Of a DNA stretch of 64,000 nucleotides, positions 13,522 to 27,009 are shown piece after piece. Below the pieces are notes generated by a model. That model saw only the letters and a program-made list of their open reading frames with translations, searched no databases and was not told the DNA's origin. The number at the start of each line of letters is the position of its first letter. Position 1 is the stretch's first letter. Origin of the DNA: Hermatobates lingyangjiaoensis (lineage: Eukaryota; Arthropoda; Insecta; Hemiptera; Hermatobatidae); assembly GCA_026182355.1 (NCBI GenBank), contig JAPFBL010000003.1, positions 2,567,001 through 2,631,000 on the forward strand. Direction: 5' to 3'. A program made the position numbers and the translations under genes.

Positions 13522-13628
13522 AGTGAGTGTGTGTGTGAGTGAGTGTGTGTGTGAGGTGTGCGTGAGTGAGTGAGTGTGTGTGTGAGTGTGTGTGTGGTTG
13601 TGTAAAAGTGTGTGTGTGTGTGAATGAA

Positions 13629-13660
<32 letters not shown>

Positions 13661-13698
13661 GCGAGTGAGTGAGTGAGTGTGTGCGTGTGTGTGTGTGT
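13438..13698. repeat. (TG)n / (TGTGAG)n microsatellite
   Basis: About 260 bp of TG repeats with interspersed GAGTG units and a single AAAAG interruption, followed by a short GA-rich run. Apparent His-Thr ORFs on the minus strand are artefacts of this repeat. Confidence 0.95.
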
Positions 13699-13739
13699 AA
13701 AAGAGACACAACGAAAGAGAGATAGAGAGACATAAGAGT

Positions 13740-16700
13740 GGATGAGGGAAACAGGATTAAGTTGCAGGTTTTATATAAAACTTTTGACTAAACAATGAGT
13801 ACTCTGTCATTTTTGACAGCATATGGCTCAGCAATAAACAATTCTCTTTGCACTTGTTTGAAATAAAGATAACCAATATTGAAAGAAAGAATAATAAATG
13901 AAAATGTATGTAGGTGCAATTCTGAAGACAGCCTAGAAGAAATATTAATTTGAGTGTTGTTTAGGGATTCATCAAAAGATTTTTGAAAAATATCCATCAT
14001 CTCTATTTTAGTAATCATATCAAAGTTATACATTTGGGAAATATATGAATTAATTTTTTCTTATATGTACTAAATTCGAGTATGTTATAAGTCTACAAAT
14101 TCAGGAACAGTAACTATTATTACAATACCAATTACTATTATTAGTTACATAAACAAAAGCTGACTAGGCTTTTGTTTATGAACCCTTAGTTAAACAAAGA
14201 TCAGTTTTACTCGTGTTGAGTAACTGACCCTTATATACGGTCAGTTACTCAATAGGAAGAATTTTGACGGCAAAGTAGAGAATATCTCCAATTACCATAT
14301 AGTCATTATTATTCATTGATAAACTGAGCTAGTTATAACTTGCATTGATTTATATTCATATTTTCATATGAATGAATAGTTAGACTATTATTGTAGTTTG
14401 ACAGTTCATACAAAAGGAAGTCGTTCATGGCATATTAGTAGTTTGTGAGCTTGAGCATGCAAGCTTGTAGCTTGGTCTGGTACTAGATGTCTTCATGTAG
14501 GAGATGGAAAAACCTTATGCACTGTCTCGCGAATAAAACATAAAGAAATCTCTACTTTTCCTGCGTTATGCCAGCTACTCGTTAAAGATATCTTCTGTTT
14601 AAACTAAGGTAAGGTGAAATAGAAGCCCTATGTAGAGTGAAATGTGAATGTGACTACCTTATGATTGGAATTGTTTAATCAAATCTCCGTTTCTACTCTC
14701 ATTCTCTCCGTCCCTATGTAAACCAGACTGTAAAACTGTTCATAACCAACATTCTCTATTTCCGTTGTTTACGAACTAATGAATTCTTAAGCATTAATTT
14801 CAATCCACACTGAACTTATGACTATTTAGCCAACATAACACTCCAATAATTATTTTTAAGCCCCAATGTCAGTGTTAAATGTCACTAATATGTTAAATGT
14901 AAGAAAAAATCAATAAGAGGTCAGTTTTGCATAGAAATATAAAAATGAGAGATAAGATTGAATCTGAAAAATTGTATCGACATTTAGCACTGAAGCTGGG
15001 CTTTTTCAGGATTATAACTAGAATAATTTATTAGTAAAATTGTATCTTAGAAAAGTTACAATACTGTCTATTTTATGACTCTAGAAATGTTTTTTACAAA
15101 ACCACTGACTGTACAATATTAGAGAAGAAAACATCAATGCAATTTTGTTTTGTGTCATAATGATTTTGAGAATATTTTACATTTTAAGAAGCAATTAATG
15201 TTTTTAAAAACGAAAGCCAAAATTGGTCTAATCCCTACTCGCCATACTTGTCAGATTCGTTTAATCAATTTAGAAAATATTTAACAAAATCTTTCCAAAC
15301 TAAATAGAACTTTAAATTTTTTATATAAGCTTTTATCATGCTGTCAGTAAGAGTTTTATGAACAGAATTTATTGGAGTGTGATTTTAAAGTGGGAGTTAT
15401 ACAAGTGCTTAAATATAATGTGCCACCAATTATCGGGTGAATTAAAATTAATGTTCAAGAATTCAGTTATTTATATATAATATGCTCTGGAATGAGTAAC
15501 GAAATCGAAGTTTAAGATAAAATTAATTCTGTTGAATGTGAAAGTTTTTCAAGTGTATCATTCTATGTTGAATTATCACTAGTCTTCATGGACATAGAAA
15601 TGAAGTTGTGGAGAATTGTGTTGTGTGTTGCCTGTTTAACGTGTAGATGAAAGTGAACTGGCATACTCAGCGGCTACTGGTAAGAGAGATAGAAGGGACA
15701 GTCAAAAAGCGACAGTTTGAAGGGACCAGCAAGAGACCATAACACCGGAAAGCCACAGATGGTGAGTCAGCTACAGACTGCCAACCGAGTAAAGATTAAA
15801 TTTGATAGTCAAAAGAAGTGTCTGATGAAAAGGTGTAAGGCAAGAGATTGAAGAAGTGGATATAATAAGATGATACCATCAGAGTTAAAAAACTTGTACA
15901 AGTGAGAAAGTTGTCTGTTGGTTCTTCTGAAAGGAAGGAACAGATGAGGCGTCTACTGCATGTAGAGACAGAGGCTGACTATTACAAGTGAGTTTGAGAC
16001 CTTGTATGAACCTCATTTGATAATACCATAAAGACTATACTTGCTTCGTCAATAATTTATTATTAACTATCAACTTCCAATGAACAACAGGTTATCAAAA
16101 TAATTACACCAAAGAGAATTTATAATTACCAGGCCAAACAATTAACTAATGATGGCTTGCAAATTAGAGGTAACGACGAGAAATAAGTTAATTCGAAAAT
16201 GATTACAATTGAGACTTATTAAACTAACTAATAACAAAATTTATAATTGGCTTTGCTTGATTTTATTGTCCAAAGAACTTCGTCGTATAATATGATTGAC
16301 GACATTTGAAATCCACATTGTATTGGCTTTAATAGATTTAATAATTTTGCGCATTTAACACATCAAATTAACTGTTATTTACATTATGCTGTTTTTTTTA
16401 AGTAATTATAACACTAGTATTCCAAGTTGAGTTTTCCGTTTTTAGAACTGTATTATTTGTTTAGGTACTTTAAATTCAGAGTTTTTTATGTTAAATAAAA
16501 ATTTTAGGTTTATAAATTTTGCAATGATTTTGAATTTACGAATGTTAGTAGTTTGACAAAAAAAATATTTCCTGATTTGACAAATATTTTATAACACCCA
16601 TTTTCGTTAAAGTGTTTTTACCAGAAAACTATACAGCTTATCCTCTTTTGAGGAACTATTTTTATTTTTAATTTCATTATGATCTCTCAAACAATGTTGA

Positions 16701-17690
16701 ATGTTTTGCGTTCATAAGTTTTCAATTTCAACTATAGATCAAAATATGTATATTTTAACAAACTGGTCTTTCATTTAATTTAAAAATTGTCAATTAGTTT
16801 ATAATTAATAATATTACAGTATTTTCATAAAAATTGCAAAATTTCAGCTATTTAGAGTCTGTAATTTTGAGAAAAAATAAGGGTCTAAAAACAAAATTGG
16901 GTACAAAGTGGATTTGCAATAAATAAAAACCGTTTAAAAAACTATATACAAATGACAAAGGTCTATTTTTTGCAATTAAAGTTTTTAGATATTTTAAAAA
17001 CTTAGATGATATCACAGAAAACCATGTTTTGAATAAAACTTGTATTGTGCTTTGTGTTTTTAGAGTTTTTTTTAAGTAATTTTATATTTGAAATATTTTA
17101 ATCCGAATGTCTTGCCGTCAGTTAATTATATTTGTTATCTTTTATAACATTTTTAGACTCTCTCACAGAAACCATCTAACATCATCACATGATACTCTTT
17201 AAGAAGTAATTATCGATATCTGATTTGTTTATTAATAGCTTGCATTCAGTGTGAGTGGCTTTTTATGGCAAGTAAGTGATGGATGGGAGTGTCGAGTCAT
17301 AAAATATCGTATGTATGCCATCAATACGCAAGCACTGCGTAAAATGTGTTAATGAATCGTACAGATCCTTTTAGCTTAGTCCATATGGTATCTGAATATA
17401 TATTGTGTAAACTGCTGTATACTGTGTGCCCACAGTATACTTTATGCTTAGTTAAGCTGTACCATACATCCATACATCAGAGTCACCATAATCACCCCTA
17501 TTGCATCCTTCAGCTAATATCACCATCATAATTGCATTCATTCATTACAGATGAGTATAATAAAACTATAGTGTTTTTCATTTATCATTACTATGTACAT
17601 ATTAGACTGTATTACTACTGCTTTTATTTTCTCTAAGTGAGTCTATGCCTAACAATATAATCAGTCCCTGTAGCATGAATAATTATTTCC
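13740..17690. other. Intergenic DNA, two hairpins and one weak exon-like patch
   Basis: AT-rich with a GC-richer patch at about 15640-15990. Hairpins at 14153-14180 (arms AAACAAAAGC) and 14216-14253 (arms of 14-16 bases around gagtaactgacc) lie close together. No complete gene is visible. Confidence 0.4.
15869..15990 (+). other. Possible exon remnant (very weak)
   Basis: A 40-codon open stretch with non-repetitive, charged residues (ending HVETEADYYK) is followed at once by a consensus-like splice donor (aagtgagttt). It sits in the GC-richer patch 15640-15990. No domain, no recognised family and no convincing acceptor were seen; the stretch could be chance. Confidence 0.15.
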
Positions 17691-17793
17691 TAATTCTAAT
17701 GTAGTGCAATCAGTTATTATGTGGTATTTACTCATTGTAGGGTAAAAATCTAATGAAATGGTCTCCACATATAAAAATTTTAATGATATAAAC

Positions 17794-17827
17794 AACGCGT
17801 TATCGAACACGTAGTGTTCTTCCTCAG
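17794..17827 (-). ncRNA. Hammerhead-like core, family A2 left arm (disrupted)
   Basis: Minus strand CTGAGGA (17821-17827), stem II and CGCGTT intact, but GAAA reads GATAA through a one-base insertion. Probably inactive. Confidence 0.5.
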
Positions 17828-17873
17828 GCATTAACTAAAAAATGCCTGATTACATTAACTTTTTAGTTAATGC

Positions 17874-17906
17874 CTGAGGAAGAACACTACGTGTTCGTAA
17901 CGCGTT
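17874..17906 (+). ncRNA. Hammerhead-like core, family A2 right arm (disrupted)
   Basis: CTGAGGA 17874-17880, stem II 17882-17887 with 17891-17896, then GTAA (17897-17900) instead of GAAA and CGCGTT. The A-to-T change hits an invariant position. Confidence 0.5.
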
Positions 17907-17968
17907 GTTTATATCATTAAAATTTTTATATGTGGAGACCATTTCATTAGATTTTTACCCTACAATGA

Positions 17969-20900
17969 CTTATTTCCTAATCATAGAAGTTTGATAAAGA
18001 ACAAATAGACGATACAATTATATTGTATTAAGTACATACAAACTGTTATCACTACAGAGATTAGAATAATTTATGTTTATATATGATGTTAAACAGCATT
18101 CAAAACGGTACAGATAATCCCAAATCAACATAAAATATAGGATAGTTATTACAACCATTTATAAATATTATGTTGCATACAAAAATAATATTACTAAGAT
18201 TATTTTTAAAGCACTTGTATAATAGCATAAGAAAATAATAATAATTTAAAAATATTTTCATTTAGAGTCAAGGATCTGATTAAATATGTTAACTTCATGC
18301 ACGGAAATTCAAACAGTAACTTTATAACCTTCAGAGGAGGTAATTATTTTCAACTTAGAGCCCACAACACTTTTTAATTCAATTACTACTATTATTTTTT
18401 TCATTAGTATGTCTATATTTTTTAATTTGTTGTTTCATAATATTATGTTATTATTTAATTTTTTTCTGTATTGTTTACTTTAATTTTCTCTGTTGTTCTT
18501 CGTATTTAATTTTTGTGATTTATTTTCTGTGTTTTATTTTATTGGGTTTTTTTTAATATTTTGTATTTTTTTCATTTAGTTATTCCTTTCCTGTCTTGCT
18601 TAACTTGCCTATACTAAAGAATGAGTACCCAAGAGTCGCGATATATTATCTATGAACAGCATAAAAAGAAAAAAGGCAAGAAGTCACCAAAATAACCAGA
18701 TGGAACGACAATAGTAGAGGTTTCCTCAATTATAGTAGAGTGGTTCTAATTCATTTTCATGAATACGGAAGTAAAGTTTTAATACTTCCCAAATCAATTT
18801 ATTAATATAGTTACTGTATCAAGGAGATAAGAGTAACGAGTTCATTTTTATGTTAACAAGTTTAACAGCAAGCTATAACGTAATACGAAGGTATAAAAAG
18901 AAGAAAGATTAAGGTTGTTTCAACCATAAGGGTTTAAGATCTGGGAAGAAGAGTGGAATGAAAGGTTTTTGGCAACGGTAAAAAAGCATGAATCAAGCCA
19001 GCTTTCCGTAACAGAGAAGGCTGTTAGATTTATAAAACAGAGTCGGACGGGATAAAAGGGTGTACTAGTGGAGTCTCTGCAAGCGAAGGAAAAGATCAGA
19101 AAAATGAAAAAAACTGGATTGTCCTCCTCTCAACATTACTGGTACCGACTAGGCCTTCGTCCAACAATGCTGCAAACTGTGTGGGTCACGCACCTCCGGC
19201 AGTCAACACTTTTATTGTAAACGATTTTATTGTAGTAGTTCAATCACAGTTCACGTAATTTACGTACATTAAATTACACTTCTAGCGTTTCCATTAATAA
19301 TTTAAATTTAACTGAAACACAAATTTATAAAAAAAAATATGCAAACCAAATATGGATCTATTTTCTATAAAAAACAACTATTATGCGATAATAGTACAAA
19401 AATATAGATAAAAGTACAAAAATTATATAATGTCAATGAATTTAAAAATCTACTAATTATCTATATTTAACATGTTTAGAATGTACAGTCATAATGATAC
19501 GAGTATATGCATGACTCAGAAATGAGTGTAACAATTCATCCCCTCAGACAAAGGCGGCGAACTTACGTACCGTTACTTATTTGACCATAAATACATCCAG
19601 TAATTTTAATAACTCTGGATTAATCTTTAAAAGTGATTATTATTGAAAAAAATTTTCTAAAGAAGAATCGCACTGAAAAATTAGTGGCTGTGGTATGCAA
19701 TGGAAAAAAACCGTTCTGTATATATAATTAAGTATAGTTACTTACTCTCTAGTAACTCTCTAGTAATAAGCTGTATTTTGCTTATGGTAACTTATTTTCT
19801 ATAATAACTGAAATCTAGTTGGCGTCAACATTGCTTGATATTATCAAGAGTGATTTATTTCTTATAATATTTCTGGAATAACAACTACAAATGGATCAAA
19901 ATATCGCTCTTGAGAGAAGTACCTTAGACTCTCTCTCTACGTGACGGGAATAGCATGTTGAATATATAAATGCAAAGAAGACATTATGTTAAACAGAAAA
20001 TTATTGTTTATCTTGAATTTCAGTAGGATTTCAATGCATTGCTAACCTTGGATTATTTATTTATAAATTTTGCTCTATTATTTGTTGAATACAGATTTTG
20101 TTTTTGTTCTTTATTTAATGCAATAAAAGATGTATTGTATGCATTAACGCTTGTACTGTAGTTCAATCAAAGTTCACAAAACTCTCCCAAGAAGAATTTC
20201 ATTCATGTCGTTCATCAAGCTGAAAAAACAACCAACTATCAACCTCTCAACGAAGAGTTTAGAAAACTTCCAGTATTATTACAGTTCGTGATAAATAAGA
20301 CAGTTTTCGTACTCTTCAGTACAAAAAAAACTCTGAAACTAAAAGTCGTAACACAATGCATGATTGGTGCAGAATCATGCAGTATGATCTGTCACCCTTA
20401 AAACAGCTGTTTATATATTATTACAATTTATATATTATATATTATTCATTATAGGAATAATCACCAATCAAATCCTGTATATTCTTCTCCTCGTTGGACC
20501 CACTTACAACCGAGTCTTATATAGTACCATATACTAGCTAAACCCAGTATCCTGATGGTTGTTTTTGTCCAGTAGTGTTATTTTTACTGATTTAGTGTTA
20601 TTATTTAGTGTTATTTAGTGTTATTATTTAGTGTTATTATTTCGTGTTATTTTTTTCCAGTCATTCCTTAATTTAAAAACTTAATAACCAGTTTCTAATT
20701 TCCTAATGGCGACTCACAACTTTGACTGGAAAATAGGTGCATACAAGATGCAGCCCAATTACTGACAGTTAAACTACCTATCGATTTTAGATTCACAAGA
20801 TACCACAGAGAATCTGTCTCCCACCTCAGTCACAGACTACCTCAATGTTTAGAACTATGTATTTTCTAATATCATGTAATAAATTACAGTATTACTTTCA

Positions 20901-22200
20901 TTATTACTTACGTTTTTTGTTATTACATGCTTATTTTTTACTTTTTAATTTATCGTAAGGATTAAGAAACATTAAGGGTTTTATTATAAAACAATTTTTT
21001 TAATCTCTATATTTTGAATATATGAAAATTAATGATTTCTAATTTGTGATATATAAGTTTTTCAAATAATGTTTTGATTTCTAAGTAATTTATGCGTCCT
21101 TTGAATTATTCATTGTTGAATAAGTGTTAAAGGAAACTCAAGCCATCCGTCTATTAGAAACACTCGGGCGAATCTCGTGCACTTGCTCACACACAATAAC
21201 GTGCTGTGAAAATTTTTAAAAAACTACATAAATCCTTATGTACCAACCTTCAAATTCTTCTTCTTTACAATGACATTATTAGGAACAAAAAATACTTAAA
21301 CCAAATTAATGTACACAAAGCTTTATTAAAGTTATCACTTTAGTTGACAAAAACGAAATTAATTGTTTAATAATCGATTTAGCTTACAGTGAGAAAAAAA
21401 TGGGGCATCTATTTTAGGCACTCGACGTCGTTATTCCGTGGCAGGAATGTCGAGCTTACCTATCGATTGGCCCTTTCATTGCATTCTTATATAACAGCAA
21501 GTCAGTGACCTACAACTATCGGCTACCCTTTTATTTTCTTCAATTCAATCCCAACATTTATTATTAATAATAAATAGAACATAGTGTGTCCTAAACCTTC
21601 TTGAGAATATTAAAATGAAGTTTTTAAACTTTTCTAAGAATATTTTACTGGTTGATTGATTTTGTTGAAAAACTAAAATTATTTATTGTACACTGTTCAA
21701 AAAAATAAATTATAATGCATTTTTTTTTAATTTGTTTCAAATTATTCAATAGATTTACCTGAAAATGTGCTAATACTTTCAATTTTTGTTTTTCGGTCGA
21801 GTAGTATCCCTAGTCTGAGGGTGTCGATGTTACTGCTTGGTATATTATCATGGTCTAAGATTTTTCCACCTTGAATGCTAATTTATTTTAATTTGACAAC
21901 ATTTCGGCTAAAAATAAACTTGAATTGGCTTTCCTTTGAAGTTGGTAGTCATTTACTCCTGGTATCAGTAATATAAACTCATCTGTGAAAGCTATCATAT
22001 TTGTGCCCTCAGGTTATTTAATCTCTAGTTGTGAATCGTCCAAAATCGACCAGAATACAAATATGCAATGTTTACCTTTATATATGTAAGGAATTAGTTT
22101 TAATTAATGATCAATAATTCAAATTCATCCATATTTTAATAATCCAATTTTAAATATGTTTTTAGATATTTGCTTGAATTTATTGGATGTAGGAGTAAAC
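17969..22200. other. Intergenic AT-rich DNA, no gene seen
   Basis: No coding exon or RNA gene was recognised. It contains a short imperfect tandem repeat at 20574-20652. Confidence 0.45.
20574..20652. repeat. Imperfect tandem repeat of TAGTGTTATTATT
   Basis: Five to six units of about 11-15 bp sharing AGTGTTATT, varying in the number of TTA trinucleotides. Confidence 0.7.
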
Positions 22201-22207
22201 CGTGACA

Positions 22208-22220
22208 GAGAGAGAGAGAG

Positions 22221-22261
<41 letters not shown>
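22208..22261. repeat. (GA)n / (GATA)n microsatellite
   Basis: GA run interrupted by five GATA units, then GA again. Confidence 0.9.
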
Positions 22262-22866
22262 AAAGCAATTTTATCCCAAATTATCTTTTAAAGATGACAG
22301 CTCATCATTTTCATGGGTTTTACCTCATTGAAATTACAAATATCCAAAGTACAGTTCTTCTACCAATGCAAACAACTTGAAGGGCTCTACACTAAACTCA
22401 ACTATAAGCAAACCCATTTTGAAAAAAAAATCAGTGAAGTAATATGAACTAATAAGTAAAATAACTAAACACTTATTGAAATAGTTTATTAATCAAATCG
22501 TTAAACACAATGAAAGAATTAACCATGTAATCTGATCCATTATAAATTGTGTGTGGTAGAGTATAAGTTGTTAGTTATAATGGCTATTTGTTAGTATTTG
22601 TGAAGCATTATCAAAATATAATGAATAAGCAATATATGAATATATAATATAATGATAATGAATAATTGCTTTCAATTTTTTTAGTTTATTGGAATGGAAC
22701 ACCAAATAGTGGATTAGTTAGTATAATAGTAATACAGCTAAGAAAATTTTATGTTTAGCTCTAAGAATTAAATATCATAACGAAATCTATTAATTATTTT
22801 GTTACTATTATTTAATAATTATAACTACTATTATAAATTAACTGTGCAGTATATTTGAATAAATAT

Positions 22867-23396
22867 TTATTTTACATTTTTCTGTACTCTAAGTGAAGTA
22901 TGGTAATTATGAAAAAATTCGACTTTGGGATTCGACGTCCCCAAAGTTGGAACTGGATCTGAGGAGAGAGGGTAGTAGAAAAAGGAGTCAGACAGCTGGC
23001 TCAGTGATTCGCGTTCACAATCATTGAGATCAATGAGTTTAACTGTAGACCCCTCGACCGCAGGCATTATTGAAAGACTGATAAGGTAATTTATACAACT
23101 TAATTAAGACAAACTCTTTTAATTAAGCAAATTAATAAATTCAGGAGGATATAGGTTGTCGGGTAGATTAAGCTGGTCTTGAAATGAAACAAAAATTTGT
23201 TGAGATCTAGTGAAATAATCTTTTCTAAAGTTCGTGACATAGGAAGGGATGGAGGTTCATGGTGAATAGAGGTTAACATTTCGGGGGGAGGGGATTCATG
23301 TGAAGAAGAGCTTAAGGGGAGGGGGAGTTTTGACTGGAATTTCTGGAAGTCTTTCCAGGGTACACATAGGGCTTTTGGGAATGGGCTGAAAGGCAT
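22867..23396 (-). other. Possible exons of an unrecognised minus-strand gene (weak)
   Basis: Two neighbouring minus-strand ORFs have mixed residues: 98 codons at 23100-23396, rich in Pro and Ser, and 66 codons at 22867-23067. Within the second, a long pyrimidine tract ending in ctctcctcag is a good splice acceptor, and AATAAA almost overlaps its stop codon. They are in different frames and no family is recognised. A decayed transposon ORF is an equally good explanation. Confidence 0.22.
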
Positions 23397-23399
23397 ACC

Positions 23400-24600
23400 T
23401 TAGGTTTCTTTTATAGATACTCAGAATGTGAGAGAACAAATTGCAAAAATTATTAGTGTTGCAGAATAAGGTCGGAGCAACGTAAAAGTCAAGGTAATAT
23501 AATAGATAAAGGTAAGATTGTGGGTTAGGGGTACTCGACCACGATCAGCAATCATCATGTCATTTTACCTGTCGCCATCTACGCCAACTTTAACGGTCGA
23601 CCTTTTAATCATTGCTAAAGACTACAGAGTCTGCAACAGACAACACCCCCCACCCCCAAACGACAGACATGACCCTTAGATCTTAAGGCTTAAACCTTAA
23701 AACATAATTTATAATTTATTTCTCTGGTTTTTTTCTTAATTTATTTTCTTCTCCCTTCTGTCTCATATTTTTGTCTCATTTTTACTTTTTATTTTGTTTC
23801 TACCTTCCTTTTCTGTTACTTGAATTAACCTTACTACCAGTGTTTCACCTTCAAAATTTTCCATTTTTTATATTCTTTTGTTTTATTTATAAATTTCTTA
23901 TTTCATTTTTAACTCGTTTTATTTTTCTCTGATTCCTTTTGATTTATCTGATAGAACTATTCGATATTTTTATTTCATTTTCAAATCTTCTCTGTTTCAT
24001 GATCGGGTAGGCTTAGCAGCACTGGTCGCTTACCTTCCGTCGTTTCTCCTGTGTTCTTGGTGTTCCTTTCTTTTTTTTTCTCCTGAGGACGGCTTCAACA
24101 AAAGTCAGCGATAGCAAGGGTTTGTTTACTATGTGATACGTTTCTTAGATGCAAACTTTTTTCAAACAGTTTGGACCGTAATTTGGAAATTAAATCGATC
24201 ATATATATAATTAATTACGAAAAAAACACTATGGAATAAAAACAACGAAGCAAATGCTTTGAGGCCATTCAGTTTATCTCATCAGAAAGCAACACATATT
24301 TTGTTGCTCTCCAGCTGATAAACAATTATTGTATTAGATTTATCAAGCGTTTACGACAAGAAAAGGGGGAGAAAGAGTAGAAACAGTGAGTTTGTAACAA
24401 TATATCACGGTTTGTAGCAGATATGTGGTCTTGCACAATTGTTACAGTCCGGAGTTCTTTCATTTTTCTTTTATTCCTTTTTAAAATGAAGCAATTTAAA
24501 TTTAACTCTTCAAAGTTATTCTACTTTTTTCTAAAAAGGAAAAAAAATTAATTGTGATCAAATTTACAAATTTATTATCGAGCTTTACAGAAATTTATAT
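23400..24600. other. Intergenic DNA, no gene seen
   Basis: T-rich tracts at 23700-24010. A CTGAGGA at 24083 is not followed by a usable stem II plus GAAA. Nothing else stands out. Confidence 0.4.
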
Positions 24601-24648
24601 CATAAAAAAAAACACAATAAAGTTTATTTGCACGAAGGGGCGACTCCT

Positions 24649-24909
24649 TTACAACCAGTCTGCAGTCCTTTTCTTGTCTTTCTCGAGTTCTAATTGAAGA
24701 AACGAACACCACCTTGTAGAAACAGCTAATCTCCTGTCTAATAGCTCAGCTGAATGTGGACTCAAACAGTTCTTATAACCATCCGCTATCCTTGAAAATA
24801 AGTCAGCCGGATGCAGAGTTTGGCACAACACCAGTTTCAAAACTATTTGGCCAAACTCGTAACAAATACACCACCAAAACTCTGCCAGTTTGTCCCTAAT
24901 ACTCTTCAC
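24649..24909 (-). CDS. Possible terminal exon or gene fragment, unknown product
   Basis: An 86-codon minus-strand ORF with a composition richer in GC than its flanks and mixed, protein-like residues (it ends DKKRTADWL). An AATAAA at 24623-24628 lies about 20 bases past the stop, followed by a T-rich run, which fits the 3' end of a short-tailed mRNA. I recognise no domain. In DNA this AT-rich, AATAAA occurs often by chance, so the support is thin. It could also be a transposon relic. Confidence 0.25.
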   Translation of the reverse strand: MKSIRDKLAEFWWCICYEFGQIVLKLVLCQTLHPADLFSRIADGYKNCLSPHSAELLDRRLAVSTRWCSFLQLELEKDKKRTADWL

Positions 24910-26850
24910 TTTGCTCTACTGATTGTTGTTCCTTTGTTTCCGTGGAAACCACCACTAAGTTCTTTTTTTTTCTTCATTTGCTACAACTTCAACCACAACC
25001 TCACTAAATAAATATTCTTACAATTGAGCATAAATTGTATTGTTAAGAACCCATAAATTTGCATCAGGGATAAAGGGAATATGAAAATTATGAAAAAGAA
25101 AAGCAAAGCTTAAACCAAATAATAATATAGCTTAATAATAGTAACTGACTAGATGATTATTAACATAATGGGCTAATAATGGACCAGAAAACAAGCATAT
25201 GTTAATCAAAAACATAAATATGTTTATAAATGAGTTTAAATAAAAAATAAAGTTAATGTGTGCTTTTTTGAAATCTCTTAAGCAAAACATAAGTTTTGAG
25301 AAGAGAGATTTGATTAAGAGTTTGAACAAACAAAACAGTCATTAAAACTAAAGCTGTGGGAATTCATTTGTATAGTAATTCATATTCATATGGGAGTTCA
25401 TATGGATAAGAAGGCTGTGGCGTTAAATTTCAATTACCTTTATCATCGAAAGAACAAATGAACATCTTGCCACCTAGGAGATGACTTCTTCTAGTAATGT
25501 TCAAATATTTTGAGTCATTTTTTTTCTGTTTTTTCTTTGCCTGTAATTTGACTTGATTTCATCGATTGTTTCATTTCTTAATATTTAAACATAGGAGTTT
25601 GATTAAAAGTTTTGGATGTGGACAGAGGATTGTTTATTTGACAATATTTGATTCTTGAATGCAGTAGTTTTATTAGAGAGGTTAAGTAGGTATACTGGGT
25701 TATATAAGCTTGTTTGATCGAGTGACAAGAGTTTTATTATTAATTGATATCGTTGGCTGAGACTGTAGACATGAATGATTTACAAGTTGTCTCAAGTTGA
25801 TGAACACAAGGCAGTTTTAACTTAGCGAAGTTCATTCAAGTTGAAATACAGCCCCGAGGAGACTACCCCCACTGACGTGTCATCCGACTTTAATATCTTA
25901 GTTTTATCATCTGTAACCACTTGCATGCCATTATGACTGTGTCTCAATCATAGTGGAGCTTAGACGATCCAGCTCTAATCAGAAAGCTGAATTGCTCTCG
26001 GTGGATTTGTATCGCATGTGAGCAATAACTGCCTAACTTAGTTAATGACGTATCTTATATTCCAAATAGCATAATGTTGAATAATTAATCATGCATGATA
26101 TATGAGTATTCGTATTAAAATTTTTTAATAATATTAAAATGTTAATCTACGTTTTCTGTTCTGGATAGTGTCAACAAAGACTAAGATAGACACTCATTGT
26201 ACGTAATAAAAGAGAGATTTGTATGATACTGAGTAGATGTATATGCTTTATACGAGTACAATAATTTTCCTTTCTGGCTACAAGGCCTCCACTAATTGTC
26301 TAGAAATCTCTACATCATTCCTTTATATTATATACTGTCACTTGGGTAGTTTTACGAAGCACTAACATATTAAAAGTGCACTGTGCTGAAAAATGAGTTA
26401 GAAGAGAAACACAGTAAATCGTAATTACAAATAGTTACAGATTAAAGAAAATGTGAATAAAATAGCTTTAGAATATGATAAGCGCTTAATTTTGAATTAA
26501 TAATTGAGATAGGCAGGCAAATGACATATATCAAAAGACCAGATATTAAAAAGAATGGAGAATTGTAATAAGAGATTGAATTCTGGGTATAGCTTTTGTT
26601 ATATATAAGGATATAAAGTTCCTTGAGGGAAATAAATTAGTTTTCTTTTAGGTTGTTTACAATCTAGATCTCTGGGAATGAAATTACTGTAGGATGTTTA
26701 CCTTCAAAAGTAAAGTACAACAATTCTGTAGTCTTATGGGAATCAAAATATATTAATGAAAAAATGTTTCATTTCATTTTTGTTAGACTGTTATTAGCAT
26801 TGCGTAAGTGTAACGACAATGATATAACAGAAGTTATGACGCGTTATTCT
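24910..26850. other. Intergenic DNA, no gene seen
   Basis: AT-rich with no coding, RNA or repeat signal that could be supported by eye. Confidence 0.4.
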
Positions 26851-26854
26851 TTCT

Positions 26855-27009
26855 TTATTAGCTTTAAACTTTTTGTCTTAACCAAGAAGAAATGTGCATC
26901 ATGCTGGTTATCCTTGTTCAGAAATCTCCTTAATCCAGCATTTTCAAGGTCTGGAATAACACTAAACCATTGCAAAGCATCCATCAAGCTGGTGGTCGTC
27001 TCACATAAC
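26855..27009 (-). other. Possible short exon (very weak)
   Basis: On the minus strand about 50 open codons begin right after an AG preceded by a pyrimidine-rich stretch (27010-27045) and contain a plausible peptide (DALQWFSVIPDLENAGLRRF in part). No family is recognised and there is no donor or neighbouring exon to connect it to. Confidence 0.15.

Larger units (their letters stand above)
17732..17968. mobile_element. PLE-type inverted repeat, family A2 (~110-bp arms)
   Basis: Arms 17732-17841 and 17860-17968 are near-perfect reverse complements around an 18-bp spacer. Each contains CTGAGGA, stem II GAACAC/GTGTTC with loop TAC, and the CGCGTT palindrome, in head-to-head orientation. The two arms differ mainly inside the GAAA element: one has an inserted T, the other an A-to-T change. 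Related solo copies lie at 7904 and 13181. Confidence 0.65.

Noticed and set aside
13316..13733. Long minus-strand ORFs rich in His and Thr
   Set aside because: They are translations of the TG microsatellite in two frames; no flanking coding sequence.
24083..24110. CTGAGGA as a hammerhead core
   Set aside because: No paired stem II followed by GAAA; the matching position reads AGCG.
24262..24290. Minus-strand CTGATGA near 24279
   Set aside because: Followed by sequence without a stem II and without GAAA in range. Chance match.
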